From: Pelorhabdus rhamnosifermentans | Lineage (GTDB): Bacteria > Bacillota > Negativicutes > UMGS1260 | Assembly: GCF_018835585.1 (NCBI RefSeq) | Contig: NZ_JAHGVE010000008.1 | Location: forward strand, 159,556-223,555 | Length of the DNA stretch: 64,000 bases | Direction of reading: 5' to 3' | Part shown: positions 7,562-14,350 of the stretch, one piece after another | Numbering within the stretch: position 1 is the first letter of the stretch | Layout of the letters: every line of letters starts with the position of its first letter | Notes under the pieces: generated by a model | The model's database searches: none | What the model was told of the DNA's origin: nothing | Seen by the model: the letters and a program-made list of their open reading frames with translations, nothing else | Program-made: the position numbers and the translations under genes

Positions 7562-8785
7562 ATGGCGAACGAAGCAAAAAGCATCAAAGACAAGGCGCAT
7601 GCTGCGTTAGGGAAGAAAGCTGTACTTGGTGCGGATATTGATTTTGCAGTCTTTGCAGATAAAGGAAAGGAACAAACTTATATTTCTGATCTTGCCACAC
7701 TCTCGCCAAAACAGCAAAAGCAATTGGAGAGTATTGGCATGGAAGTAGCAGGAGGAGAACGGTCGGGAACGTATATGCAGCTCGATCATTCGGTTGTGCA
7801 CTGTACGACGGCTAGTGAGGGGGTAGAAATTTTGAGCACAGATGATGCCCTCAAAAAATATGCAGGTTTAACTGATTACTGGTGGCAGGCCGTAGAGCCT
7901 GATACTGACAAATATACTGCCAGAGCCGCTCTGCACCAGGAACATGGTTATTTTATTCGTGCGTTTGCGGGTTCAAAAATTGATTATCCCGTACAGGCCT
8001 GTCTTTACATTGGACAGGAAGAACTTGTTCAAGATGTTCATAACATCATTATTGTGGAAGAAGGGGCGGAACTTCATGTGATTACTGGTTGCGCCACTGA
8101 TCCGCTAGTGAAAAAGGGTATGCATATTGGCATTAGTGAGTTCTATGTGAAAAAAGGCGGGAAATTGACCTTTACCATGCTTCATCGCTGGGGTGAGGAC
8201 ATTGCAGTTCGACCTCGTACTGGAGTAATTATTGAGGAAGATGGTTTGTATATCTCAAATTACATCTGCATGCGTCCGGTAAAAGATTTACAAATGTATC
8301 CGACAACCAAATTGGTGGGATCAGGGGCGGTTTCCCGGATTAACTCTATCTTGGTTGCACCGCCTGGCTCACATATGGATGTGGGCGGGCGGGCAATTTT
8401 GGCGGCTCCGGGAACGAAATCGGAAATTATTGCTCGTACGATTAGCACCGGTGGAGTGGTCATTAATCGGGGGCATTTGTTAGGGATATCGCCTGAAACT
8501 AAAGCTCACCTCGAGTGTCACGGGTTACTATTATCGGACCAGGGCATTATTCATGCAGTACCGGAACTGGAAGCCCGGACAAGCAATGCGGAACTCAGTC
8601 ATGAAGCGGCAGTAGGGAAGATTGCGCCAGAAGAGATTGAGTACCTGATGGCACGCGGGTTAAACGAGGAAGAAGCCGTTGCTACGATTGTTCGCGGTTT
8701 TCTCAATGTAAATATTGAGGGATTACCGGCTGCTTTGGCACAGGAAATAGACCGAGCGATTCAGGAGTTTAGTTTAAAAAAATAA
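7562..8785 (+). CDS. sufB: SufB/SufD family Fe-S cluster scaffold protein
   Basis: 407 residues, right-handed beta-helix scaffold of the SufB/SufD family. Recognisable parts are the central VEEGAELHVITGCATDP region, the repeating strands around SNYICMRPVKDLQMYPTT, and the C-terminal helical part HEAAVGKIAPEEIEYLMARG, which contacts SufC. It lies 11 bases after sufC with ATG at 7562 after GGGG. Being the only SufB/D protein present, it should act as a homodimer with SufC, as proposed for minimal systems. A SufB rather than SufD assignment is therefore by role, not by a decisive residue. Confidence 0.88.
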   Translation: MANEAKSIKDKAHAALGKKAVLGADIDFAVFADKGKEQTYISDLATLSPKQQKQLESIGMEVAGGERSGTYMQLDHSVVHCTTASEGVEILSTDDALKKYAGLTDYWWQAVEPDTDKYTARAALHQEHGYFIRAFAGSKIDYPVQACLYIGQEELVQDVHNIIIVEEGAELHVITGCATDPLVKKGMHIGISEFYVKKGGKLTFTMLHRWGEDIAVRPRTGVIIEEDGLYISNYICMRPVKDLQMYPTTKLVGSGAVSRINSILVAPPGSHMDVGGRAILAAPGTKSEIIARTISTGGVVINRGHLLGISPETKAHLECHGLLLSDQGIIHAVPELEARTSNAELSHEAAVGKIAPEEIEYLMARGLNEEEAVATIVRGFLNVNIEGLPAALAQEIDRAIQEFSLKK

Positions 8786-8848
8786 CAAAGAAAAGATTCA
8801 CACAGAGCCTCTAATTCAATGACAGGGTGACATAGCGGTAAATAGGAT

Positions 8849-8893
8849 AAAACAAGAGCTAGGTTAGTTTAGGACTAACCTAGCTCTTGTTTT
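8849..8893. terminator. Bidirectional terminator between sufCB and modA
   Basis: A perfect 20-bp stem with a 5-base loop (8869-8873) separates two convergent genes. The arms begin AAAACAAGAG on the left and end CTCTTGTTTT on the right, so both strands have a T tract after the stem. Confidence 0.85.
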
Positions 8894-8900
8894 AGAAAAA

Positions 8901-9692
8901 TCATTGGGCTATTTGGAATCCGTATTGCTGAAATACTTTCATTCCAGCTGAACTGGTGAGATAATTTAAAAATTCCTGGGCAGCTTCAGGTTGTCGGGAA
9001 TTTTTTAATATGACACCAGGAAATATGATTGGCGTATGAGAATTAGGTGGTGCAGTTGCCACGATGGTTACGTTGTCGCTTGTAGCGGCCACTGTGGAAA
9101 ATACGATTCCGGCATCTGCATTGCCTGTTTCTACATAGGATAGAATGGTGCGAACATCTTTTGCTAGTACGGCTTTATTTTTTACTTCTTCCCAAATTCC
9201 AAGATATTTCAAGACTTCCTCGCCATATTGACCTGCCGGAACCGTTTTCGGTTCGCCAAGTCCATAATGAATAACACTGTTTTTGGCTAAATCTTTGAAG
9301 CTACTTAGGCCTAGTGATGAGTCTTTAGGAACAATTAATACCAGTTTATTACTGACAAGGTTTTTGCGGGTAGCAGCGTCAATCAGATTTTTTTTTGCTA
9401 AATCATCTACTTGTTTATTAGCAGCGGAAATGAAAATATCCGTTGGCGCGCCTTGTTCAATTTGGGATTCTAATACTCCGGCGGCGGCCAGGTTGTAAAT
9501 AATTTTTACCGCGGGATGGCTCTGTTCATATTCTTTTTGGATATCTAGTAAGGCATCTTTTAAACCTAAGGCGGCTGATACGTTTAATTCAATAGGGGGA
9601 GGGCTGGAAGTTTGGGCAGGGGTGTTCCCACAGGCACTTGTTAACAATAATAGGACGACAGTAGCCATACACAAGAACGTTTTTTTAATCAT
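8901..9692 (-). CDS. modA: Molybdate ABC transporter substrate-binding lipoprotein
   Basis: 263 residues. The N-terminal signal ends in a lipobox-like LLTSACG, predicting lipid anchoring at residue 21. Then SAALGLKDALLDI starts the ModA fold, and SNKLVLIVPKDS, VGIVFS-like and PGVILKNS regions follow. ModA binds molybdate or tungstate outside the membrane and delivers it to ModBC; those partners are not in this window. The promoter carries the same palindrome as the DUF134 and MinD-operon promoters (9749-9766), linking molybdate uptake to that regulator. A second, broken copy lies at 21038-21434. Confidence 0.9.
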   Translation of the reverse strand: MIKKTFLCMATVVLLLLTSACGNTPAQTSSPPPIELNVSAALGLKDALLDIQKEYEQSHPAVKIIYNLAAAGVLESQIEQGAPTDIFISAANKQVDDLAKKNLIDAATRKNLVSNKLVLIVPKDSSLGLSSFKDLAKNSVIHYGLGEPKTVPAGQYGEEVLKYLGIWEEVKNKAVLAKDVRTILSYVETGNADAGIVFSTVAATSDNVTIVATAPPNSHTPIIFPGVILKNSRQPEAAQEFLNYLTSSAGMKVFQQYGFQIAQ

Positions 9693-9748
9693 TCTTTATC
9701 CACTCCTTTTTTACAGCCAAATAAAAATTCAGTACTAAAATTAATTTT

Positions 9749-9797
9749 TGGAATATATTTCATAATTACTATATAATTTTGTTAGACGAATTGTCAA
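9749..9797 (-). promoter_or_regulatory. modA promoter with the shared operator palindrome
   Basis: Minus strand: TTGACA (9797-9792), 18-base spacer, TATAGT (9773-9768). Directly downstream is TTATGAAATATATTCCAA (9766-9749), differing from the ideal palindrome at two places in one arm. The arrangement is the same as at 6108-6157. Confidence 0.65.
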
Positions 9798-9993
9798 GCG
9801 AAGATGATTATTTATTCCTCCTTGTGATGCATCGTTACTAGCATACGCTGAAGTGAATGTTGTATAAGAATGATCATTTGATTATGACCATAGTGGTCTA
9901 TCATCATCGGATATGTTGTTCCCTAAATTGATGAATTTATATCACTGAAAATGAGTTAGCATGGAAACCGGGTGCCATGCTAACTCATTTTTT
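9798..9993 (+). other. Gene-free stretch ending in a strong orphan terminator
   Basis: No convincing ORF. The small stem GACCA-TAG-TGGTC lies near 9887-9899. At 9951-9988 is a perfect 14-bp inverted repeat (arm ATGAGTTAGCATGG) followed by a T tract to 9993, a clear plus-strand terminator with no gene before it. It may end a small RNA, or be left over from a lost gene. In the second module copy the sequence starts again just after this terminator. Confidence 0.5.
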
Positions 9994-10167
9994 GCAAAGT
10001 GTTTTAGGTTGATTATTCCAGTTAAAACGTCTATACTATAAATGATCATATGTTCAAAACAAAATTTATTAGGAAATAAGCTTTGTTTAGTATAATTGCA
10101 AGATTAAAGTTGCGAGAATATGCTAAGATACTTGTTTATCTGGATTTATGAGAGAGGGGATAAAAAA

Positions 10168-10608
10168 ATGAGTACAACAGAATGTTCATCTGATGTAAAA
10201 CAGTTAGCAGGTCAGTATTTTAAAGAAGGTTATAATTGTGCAGAAGCTGTATTGCGGGCTTTTAGACAGGAACTTAACCTTGATTTGAGTGATGAAGCAT
10301 TGAAAGTTGGGACTGGATTTGGCGGTGGAATAGGACATGCGGGATGTGTTTGCGGGGCTCTGGCTGCATCTGTTATGGTGCTGGGTATTTTACAAGGTCG
10401 TGTAAATACCCGTCAGAGTTTGGCACCTATTTATAATATAAACGAGGAGTTTCACCATAAATTCAGCGAAAAATTTGGGGGATCTTGTTGTCGTGTTTTA
10501 AATCGTTATCCTTTTAATTCTAAGGAACATTTGCGCAATTGTTTAAAGTTGACAGGTAGTACAGCCGAATTATTGATGGAATATATTGAAGAAAAGAAGT
10601 TGCATTAA
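10168..10608 (+). CDS. C_GCAxxG_C_C family redox protein (copy A)
   Basis: 146 residues of the C_GCAxxG_C_C family (DV_1555-type). Conserved cysteines are in EGYNCAEAV, the GFGGGIGHAGCVCGAL core, and GSCCRVLN. The spacing suggests a cluster-binding or redox protein, function unknown. The ATG at 10168 follows GAGGGG with suitable spacing; the longer frame from 10120 precedes that site. It is nearly identical to the gene at 21611, the most intact part of the duplicated module. A rho-independent terminator follows. Confidence 0.85.
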   Translation: MSTTECSSDVKQLAGQYFKEGYNCAEAVLRAFRQELNLDLSDEALKVGTGFGGGIGHAGCVCGALAASVMVLGILQGRVNTRQSLAPIYNINEEFHHKFSEKFGGSCCRVLNRYPFNSKEHLRNCLKLTGSTAELLMEYIEEKKLH

Positions 10609-10660
10609 CTATGTATCAAAGTATCTGAGCTTTTTTCTCTTGAAAATATATTATTAAAAA

Positions 10661-10687
10661 AAGCACACTATTGAGTGCGCTTTTTTA
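10661..10687 (+). terminator. Rho-independent terminator after the C_GCAxxG gene
   Basis: GCACACT-ATTG-AGTGCGC forms a seven-pair stem with one mismatch, flanked by A and T tracts. Confidence 0.75.
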
Positions 10688-10742
10688 ATGCCCAAATTAG
10701 GAACCTTCTTTCCTATGGATAATTGTATTTCCTTAATAAATG

Positions 10743-10823
10743 GAACGAAGATGCACAGATGTTGTTGGAGAGGTGCATCTTCGTTCATGAAAACTGTCAT
10801 CAAGTTGGCTGTGATAGTTTCCA
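10743..10823. repeat. Two consecutive inverted repeats in the gap before the CsoR-like gene
   Basis: A perfect 14-bp repeat (arm GAACGAAGATGCAC, 10743-10756 and 10773-10786) is followed by an imperfect one between about 10789 and 10822 (GAAACTGTCA against TGTGATAGTTTC). No ORF covers them. They are absent from the second module copy. Confidence 0.55.
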
Positions 10824-10970
10824 AATCGGTTCCACATAAAAATAGTGTACTGACTGTGTAACTATATTATAAAAGTCTGGCAATAATAAGAGTTGAATTT
10901 GAAGTAACATTTCAATCCCCCAAAAATTTTAATGATTGATTTTAAACAAATAATAGACTATATTAATATT

Positions 10971-10987
10971 ATAGCCCCCGGGGGTAT
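10971..10987. promoter_or_regulatory. Candidate CsoR/CstR-type operator
   Basis: ATAGCCCCCGGGGGTAT is a near-perfect palindrome with the A/T-flanked C-run/G-run form of CsoR-family operators. It lies 24 bases before the CsoR-like start, after an AT-rich promoter-like stretch. Confidence 0.65.
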
Positions 10988-11011
10988 AGGGAGTAATTGA
11001 GGAGCATGATT

Positions 11012-11287
11012 ATGACTAATGAACAGCTAAGAAAAAGTGTGCTTCAACGATTAGGTTCCATCAAAGGTCATATCGCAGGTATTGAAAATATGGTGAAAGG
11101 AAACAAAAATTGTGAGGATATTCTTTTTCAGTTGGGTGCTGTAACAGGGGCGGTGAACAAACTAAGTGCTCATATTCTTGAAAGCTATACAGAAGCATGT
11201 ATAGATGAAGCGAGTATTAAAGATGCCAAAGTGCGTCAGAGAATTGACGATTTAACTAAGATGATGATTACCATGTTAAGAAAGTAA
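11012..11287 (+). CDS. CsoR/CstR-family repressor
   Basis: 91 residues, all-helical metal- or thiol-sensing repressor family (DUF156). The opening KSVLQRLGSIKGHIAGIENM is diagnostic. The first conserved Cys is in NKNCEDIL and the second in YTEACID. The His of the copper site of CsoR appears replaced by Tyr, which is closer to the persulfide sensor CstR than to copper CsoR. The ATG at 11012 has GGAG 7 bases upstream and agrees with the start of the paralogue at 26686. It probably controls itself and the membrane ferredoxin protein downstream through the palindrome at 10971. Confidence 0.85.
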   Translation: MTNEQLRKSVLQRLGSIKGHIAGIENMVKGNKNCEDILFQLGAVTGAVNKLSAHILESYTEACIDEASIKDAKVRQRIDDLTKMMITMLRK

Positions 11288-11333
11288 GAGAAGAAAAGAT
11301 TATATTATACAAAAATCAGAAAGGAACTATTAT

Positions 11334-11966
11334 ATGAAAAGTAATATTCAACCATACTTGTTCTGGATTTTATTGATTTTCTTAGGTATAGGGATTGTTT
11401 ATCCGGTGATTGGCTCAGTCGCCATCATATGTATGTTGGCCCCGGTTTTGCTGGCTCCCTTCAAAGGCCGCTATTGGTGTGGAAATTTCTGCCCTCGTGG
11501 CAGTATCTATGATAATGTTATTGCTAAAATATCGCCCCAGAAACCAATACCCGCGCTTTTCCGCAGTAATGGTTTTCGGATATTTATGGTTTTCTTTATT
11601 ATCGGAGTTTTTACGGTACAGATGTATTATGCATGGGGCGATCTATCTGCTATGGGAGCGGTGTTTGTCCGGATAATTTTAATAACAACAGTCGTAGGGA
11701 TTATTTTAGGAGTAATGTATCATCAACGTACATGGTGTTCCTTCTGCCCAATGGGAACTCTGGCAAGCTGGTTTAGTACTAGAAAAAAGCCCATGCCTTT
11801 ACAAGTGGAAAAATCCTGTGTTAACTGCAAACTGTGTACAACAGCATGTCCGCTTCAATTATCTCCTTATATAGCAAAAGAAACTATAGAGGGATTTACT
11901 AATAGTGATTGTCTAAAATGCAGTCGGTGTGTGGATAAATGCCCTAAAAAGGCTTTGTCTTTTTAG
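11334..11966 (+). CDS. Membrane protein with NapH-like 4Fe-4S motifs
   Basis: 210 residues with about four membrane segments. CGNFCPRGS and CSFCPMGT are the NapH/CcoG-like cytoplasmic-loop Cys motifs, and the C-terminal part has two ferredoxin motifs, CVNCKLCTTACP and CLKCSRCVDKCP. Such proteins pass electrons between the membrane and cytoplasmic or periplasmic reductases. It lies 46 bases after the CsoR-like repressor and is presumably under its control. In the second module copy only a short scrap of this gene survives. The electron acceptor cannot be deduced here. Confidence 0.85.
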   Translation: MKSNIQPYLFWILLIFLGIGIVYPVIGSVAIICMLAPVLLAPFKGRYWCGNFCPRGSIYDNVIAKISPQKPIPALFRSNGFRIFMVFFIIGVFTVQMYYAWGDLSAMGAVFVRIILITTVVGIILGVMYHQRTWCSFCPMGTLASWFSTRKKPMPLQVEKSCVNCKLCTTACPLQLSPYIAKETIEGFTNSDCLKCSRCVDKCPKKALSF

Positions 11967-12102
11967 TATTCTAGGATAGGTTAATTATCATTACTACGTC
12001 AGTGTTTGTGGTTGAAATTAAATTCAAAGTTGCTGATATGTCTATTGCATGAGACATCAAATCGCTATTAAAGCAAGAAGACGTATTGATTATATATTTT
12101 TT

Positions 12103-12154
12103 ATTGTAATTTCATACCTGTTGGTATATACTACAAATGGGCATATGCCCATTT
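12103..12154 (+). promoter_or_regulatory. DUF134 (second family) promoter and operator, copy A
   Basis: TTGTAA (12103-12108), 18-base spacer, TATACT (12127-12132), then the perfect 20-bp palindrome AAATGGGCATATGCCCATTT (12135-12154) over the expected transcription start, followed by the ribosome-binding site. Copy B is conserved at 22526. Confidence 0.7.
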
Positions 12155-12167
12155 TGGAGGTGGCTAA

Positions 12168-12395
12168 ATGCCAAGACGACGTTGCTGTGGGTTAGTGGAA
12201 CAGGAGCCCTGCCACCGTCAACTTACTCCCCTAGATGATGAAGAAAGGGTAGTAACCTTATTAGTTGAAGAATTAGAAACTATAAGGTTAAAGAACCTGA
12301 CCGGAATGGATCAGGCTGCGTGTGCGGTGACTATGGGAGTATCGCGGGCTACCTTTCAAAGAATACTCAATGCGGCTAGACAAAAAATTACATGA
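12168..12395 (+). CDS. Truncated DUF134 protein (copy A)
   Basis: 75 residues covering only the HTH half: EELETIRLKNLTGMDQAACA and VSRATFQRILNAARQKIT. The copy at 22559 continues for another 88 residues with a zinc ribbon and His-rich tail, while here the frame stops at once after QKIT. The cause is a deletion that joins the HTH part to the last codons of the His-rich tail, out of frame (12391-12429). The operator and start region are intact, so a short HTH protein could still be made; whether it binds DNA is unknown. Confidence 0.75.
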   Translation: MPRRRCCGLVEQEPCHRQLTPLDDEERVVTLLVEELETIRLKNLTGMDQAACAVTMGVSRATFQRILNAARQKIT

Positions 12396-12429
12396 CCATG
12401 GACACGGTGGTGGCTGCTGCGGTCACTAA
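12391..12429 (+). pseudogene. Remnant of the His-rich tail fused by deletion
   Basis: Read in the frame from 12391 the DNA gives HDHGHGGGCCGH and a stop, the exact end of the Zn-ribbon modules at 23050 and 24145. The rest of that module and the whole Mrp gene are missing from copy A. Confidence 0.75.
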
Positions 12430-12457
12430 TCCATACTTGGCTGAAGGGGAGGTTGTT

Positions 12458-13033
12458 ATGCATCATAAATTTGATGTAAAATCATTTGCAAAACTAGATA
12501 ATCCGGAACGTAGAAAATCATTGCCGGCGGATGCGATTTTGCATAAGTTTGACTTAGAAGATGGTGATGTTGTTGCTGATGTCGGCTGCGGAATCGGTTA
12601 TTTTACTTTTCCGGCAAGTTCTGTCGTAGGTTTAACAGGCAAAGTGTTGGCGATGGATATATCAGATGAAATGATAGAACAAGTTCGTGATAGAGCAAAG
12701 TTATGCGGAGTAACCAATATTGAAACGATCAAAATCGACGAACAAAATTTTTTGTTACCCGATGGTTCAGTTGATGTTGAAATTGTTTTTTTTGTTTTGC
12801 ATGAAGCACAGAATGCTCTCCAATTTATTTTTGAACTGAATAGGATTTTAAAGCCGGGCGGAAAGCTGGCGTTAATTGATTGGGAAAAGAAGGAAATGCC
12901 TCAAGGGCCACCAGTTACGCATCGAATAGACAGGCAGGAAGTAATTTCATTGCTCGCTCAAGCCCGTTTTATTGTAAAAACTGTTGATGTCGGAGAAGAT
13001 TTTTATGGCCTATTGGCTATAAAACCGGTCTAA
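12458..13033 (+). CDS. Class I SAM-dependent methyltransferase
   Basis: 191 residues. Motif I is VADVGCGIGYFTFPAS (about residue 42), motif II LAMDISDEMIEQV, and LNRILKPGGKLALIDW is motif III. It resembles UbiE/ArsM-like small-molecule methyltransferases; no substrate-binding Cys pattern typical of ArsM is obvious. The ATG at 12458 follows GGGGAGG; a longer frame from 12392 reads through the deletion scar and is not credible. The flanks match sequence that adjoins directly in module copy B, so this gene was either lost from B or inserted in A. Confidence 0.85.
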   Translation: MHHKFDVKSFAKLDNPERRKSLPADAILHKFDLEDGDVVADVGCGIGYFTFPASSVVGLTGKVLAMDISDEMIEQVRDRAKLCGVTNIETIKIDEQNFLLPDGSVDVEIVFFVLHEAQNALQFIFELNRILKPGGKLALIDWEKKEMPQGPPVTHRIDRQEVISLLAQARFIVKTVDVGEDFYGLLAIKPV

Positions 13034-13049
13034 GTAGAGCGAAATGGAA

Positions 13050-13175
13050 CTGAGGTATTTGTTTTATGATAAACTACACTAAAGTTTCTTTTAAAAGCGA
13101 TATTCTTCACCTCAAAACTTGCTAGGTTACCCTGTCCAATTCATGGCTAACTGATCGGCGTGAAATACGTATTTC
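13050..13175 (-). pseudogene. 3' fragment of a LysR-type regulator gene
   Basis: The DNA from AGGTATTTGTTTTATGATAA onward closely follows 24310-24430, the C-terminal coding part of the intact LysR gene of copy B, and then diverges. Only about 40 codons remain, so it is the broken end of the duplicated module. Confidence 0.7.
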
Positions 13176-13313
13176 ACAGCAACTGTAAAAAATATAAAAA
13201 TTGTTTTATTATTCACTTATTAAAAGGCGAATTTAATTATGATTTGTCTATAACCTGAAAGACCCCGTAACAGCGCTTTTCTGTTATGGGGTCCTTGTAT
13301 TTTACGATATAAA
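13176..13313. terminator. Short gap with terminator hairpin (13261-13293)
   Basis: GACCCC-TAACAG pairs with CTGTTA-GGGGTC across a short loop. It lies after the stop of the minus-strand GntR-type gene and is also T-rich on the plus side. Confidence 0.65.
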
Positions 13314-14084
13314 TTAAGATAAAAGGGTGGTAGTAAGATGATAGGAAGAGCCGATTAATTCTCCCCAGTCCACCATTGTTAAAGCAGCGGATTCTTCTGT
13401 TAACAGTAGCAAAGTGCTGATCAATGAAAAAGCTTTTCTTAGGTAATGGTGTTCTGTTTGCTGAGGAGGATTGATAAAATTGGATACGGTTTCGACAAGA
13501 TTTCCTGGGCCGATTACGACAAGAGAGTCACCCGCTTTTAAAACTAAATCGGGATTAGGTGATTTGATTGGAATGTTATTTTGAATGACGGCTACAATTG
13601 TAGCCTGAGTATGTTGCCAAAAATCAATTTCCTTAATGGACTTACCGATTATATGGGAATTTGGAGAAATGGTGATATCTACCGGATTGAGTAAATCAGA
13701 GTATTTTACGTAGTTTAGATAAGTAATTACGTCGTCCAAGGTATTCTTGAGTTCTTGGTCAATGGCCTGTTTTTTCTTAAACGTTTTATCCAGTTTTCGG
13801 TAAAGTGAAATCGTTGAGGATTTAGATTGTTGTTGTTCTAAAAAAAGTGAACAACGCTCCGGCGAGGTAACCACAATTTCTTTTCCACGCGAGACGTCCA
13901 CGATGTTTTCGGCTTTTAGCAAGCTTATCGCCCTTCGTATGGTTTCAGGAGAAACATCGTATTGACTTGATAATAGTGAGCGCCCGGATATTTTTGTGCC
14001 AATAGGATATTCACCATTAACAATTTTTCTTGCGAGATCTAAGGCGATTACTTTATAAGTTGCTTGGGAAGCAGATGTATTCAC
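13314..14084 (-). CDS. GntR-type HTH regulator with C-terminal TrkA_C (RCK_C) domain
   Basis: 256 residues. The N-terminal winged helix (LARKIVNGEYPIGTKISGRS, then SPETIRRAISLLKAENIV) is GntR-like. The C-terminal region NSHIIGKSIKEIDFWQ through LKAGDSLVVIGPG (about residues 142-195) is an RCK_C ligand-binding domain, usually found in ion channels and DASS transporters. It is divergent from the DASS transporter gene, which it likely controls. Translation starts at GTG (14084) after AAAGGAGG. The last 45 residues extend past the RCK_C domain and are not recognised. Confidence 0.82.
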   Translation of the reverse strand: MNTSASQATYKVIALDLARKIVNGEYPIGTKISGRSLLSSQYDVSPETIRRAISLLKAENIVDVSRGKEIVVTSPERCSLFLEQQQSKSSTISLYRKLDKTFKKKQAIDQELKNTLDDVITYLNYVKYSDLLNPVDITISPNSHIIGKSIKEIDFWQHTQATIVAVIQNNIPIKSPNPDLVLKAGDSLVVIGPGNLVETVSNFINPPQQTEHHYLRKAFSLISTLLLLTEESAALTMVDWGELIGSSYHLTTTLLS

Positions 14085-14122
14085 AGATATCCTCCTTTAT
14101 TCAAGAGTATAATTTATTATAT

Positions 14123-14157
14123 AACAAACAACAACGAAAAAGAAGGAGTTGTTTGTT
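14123..14157. promoter_or_regulatory. Candidate operator for the GntR/RCK_C regulator
   Basis: AACAAACAAC (14123-14132) and GTTGTTTGTT (14148-14157) form a 10-bp inverted repeat in the divergent promoter region. A similar repeat occurs at 17506-17544 before the YidC homologue. Confidence 0.4.
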
Positions 14158-14350
14158 GTTTGGCGAAGTAGATTATTGTCGAAATTAGGTGATAGTTTTA
14201 AATAGCTAATTCCATAATAATTTAGCAATATCCTGCTCCTAATGACGACATAGTTTATTGAAACACAATGTTTTTATAAGGGAGGTGAATGGGGAAACGT
14301 AGGCCGAAGTTACCCGGAATTGCTCAGATTAGAAAAATGGAGGAGTTTAT

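Noticed and set aside
12392..12457. Upstream extension of the methyltransferase frame
   Set aside because: It reads the deletion scar of the His-rich tail out of frame; the ATG at 12458 has a proper GGGGAGG site.
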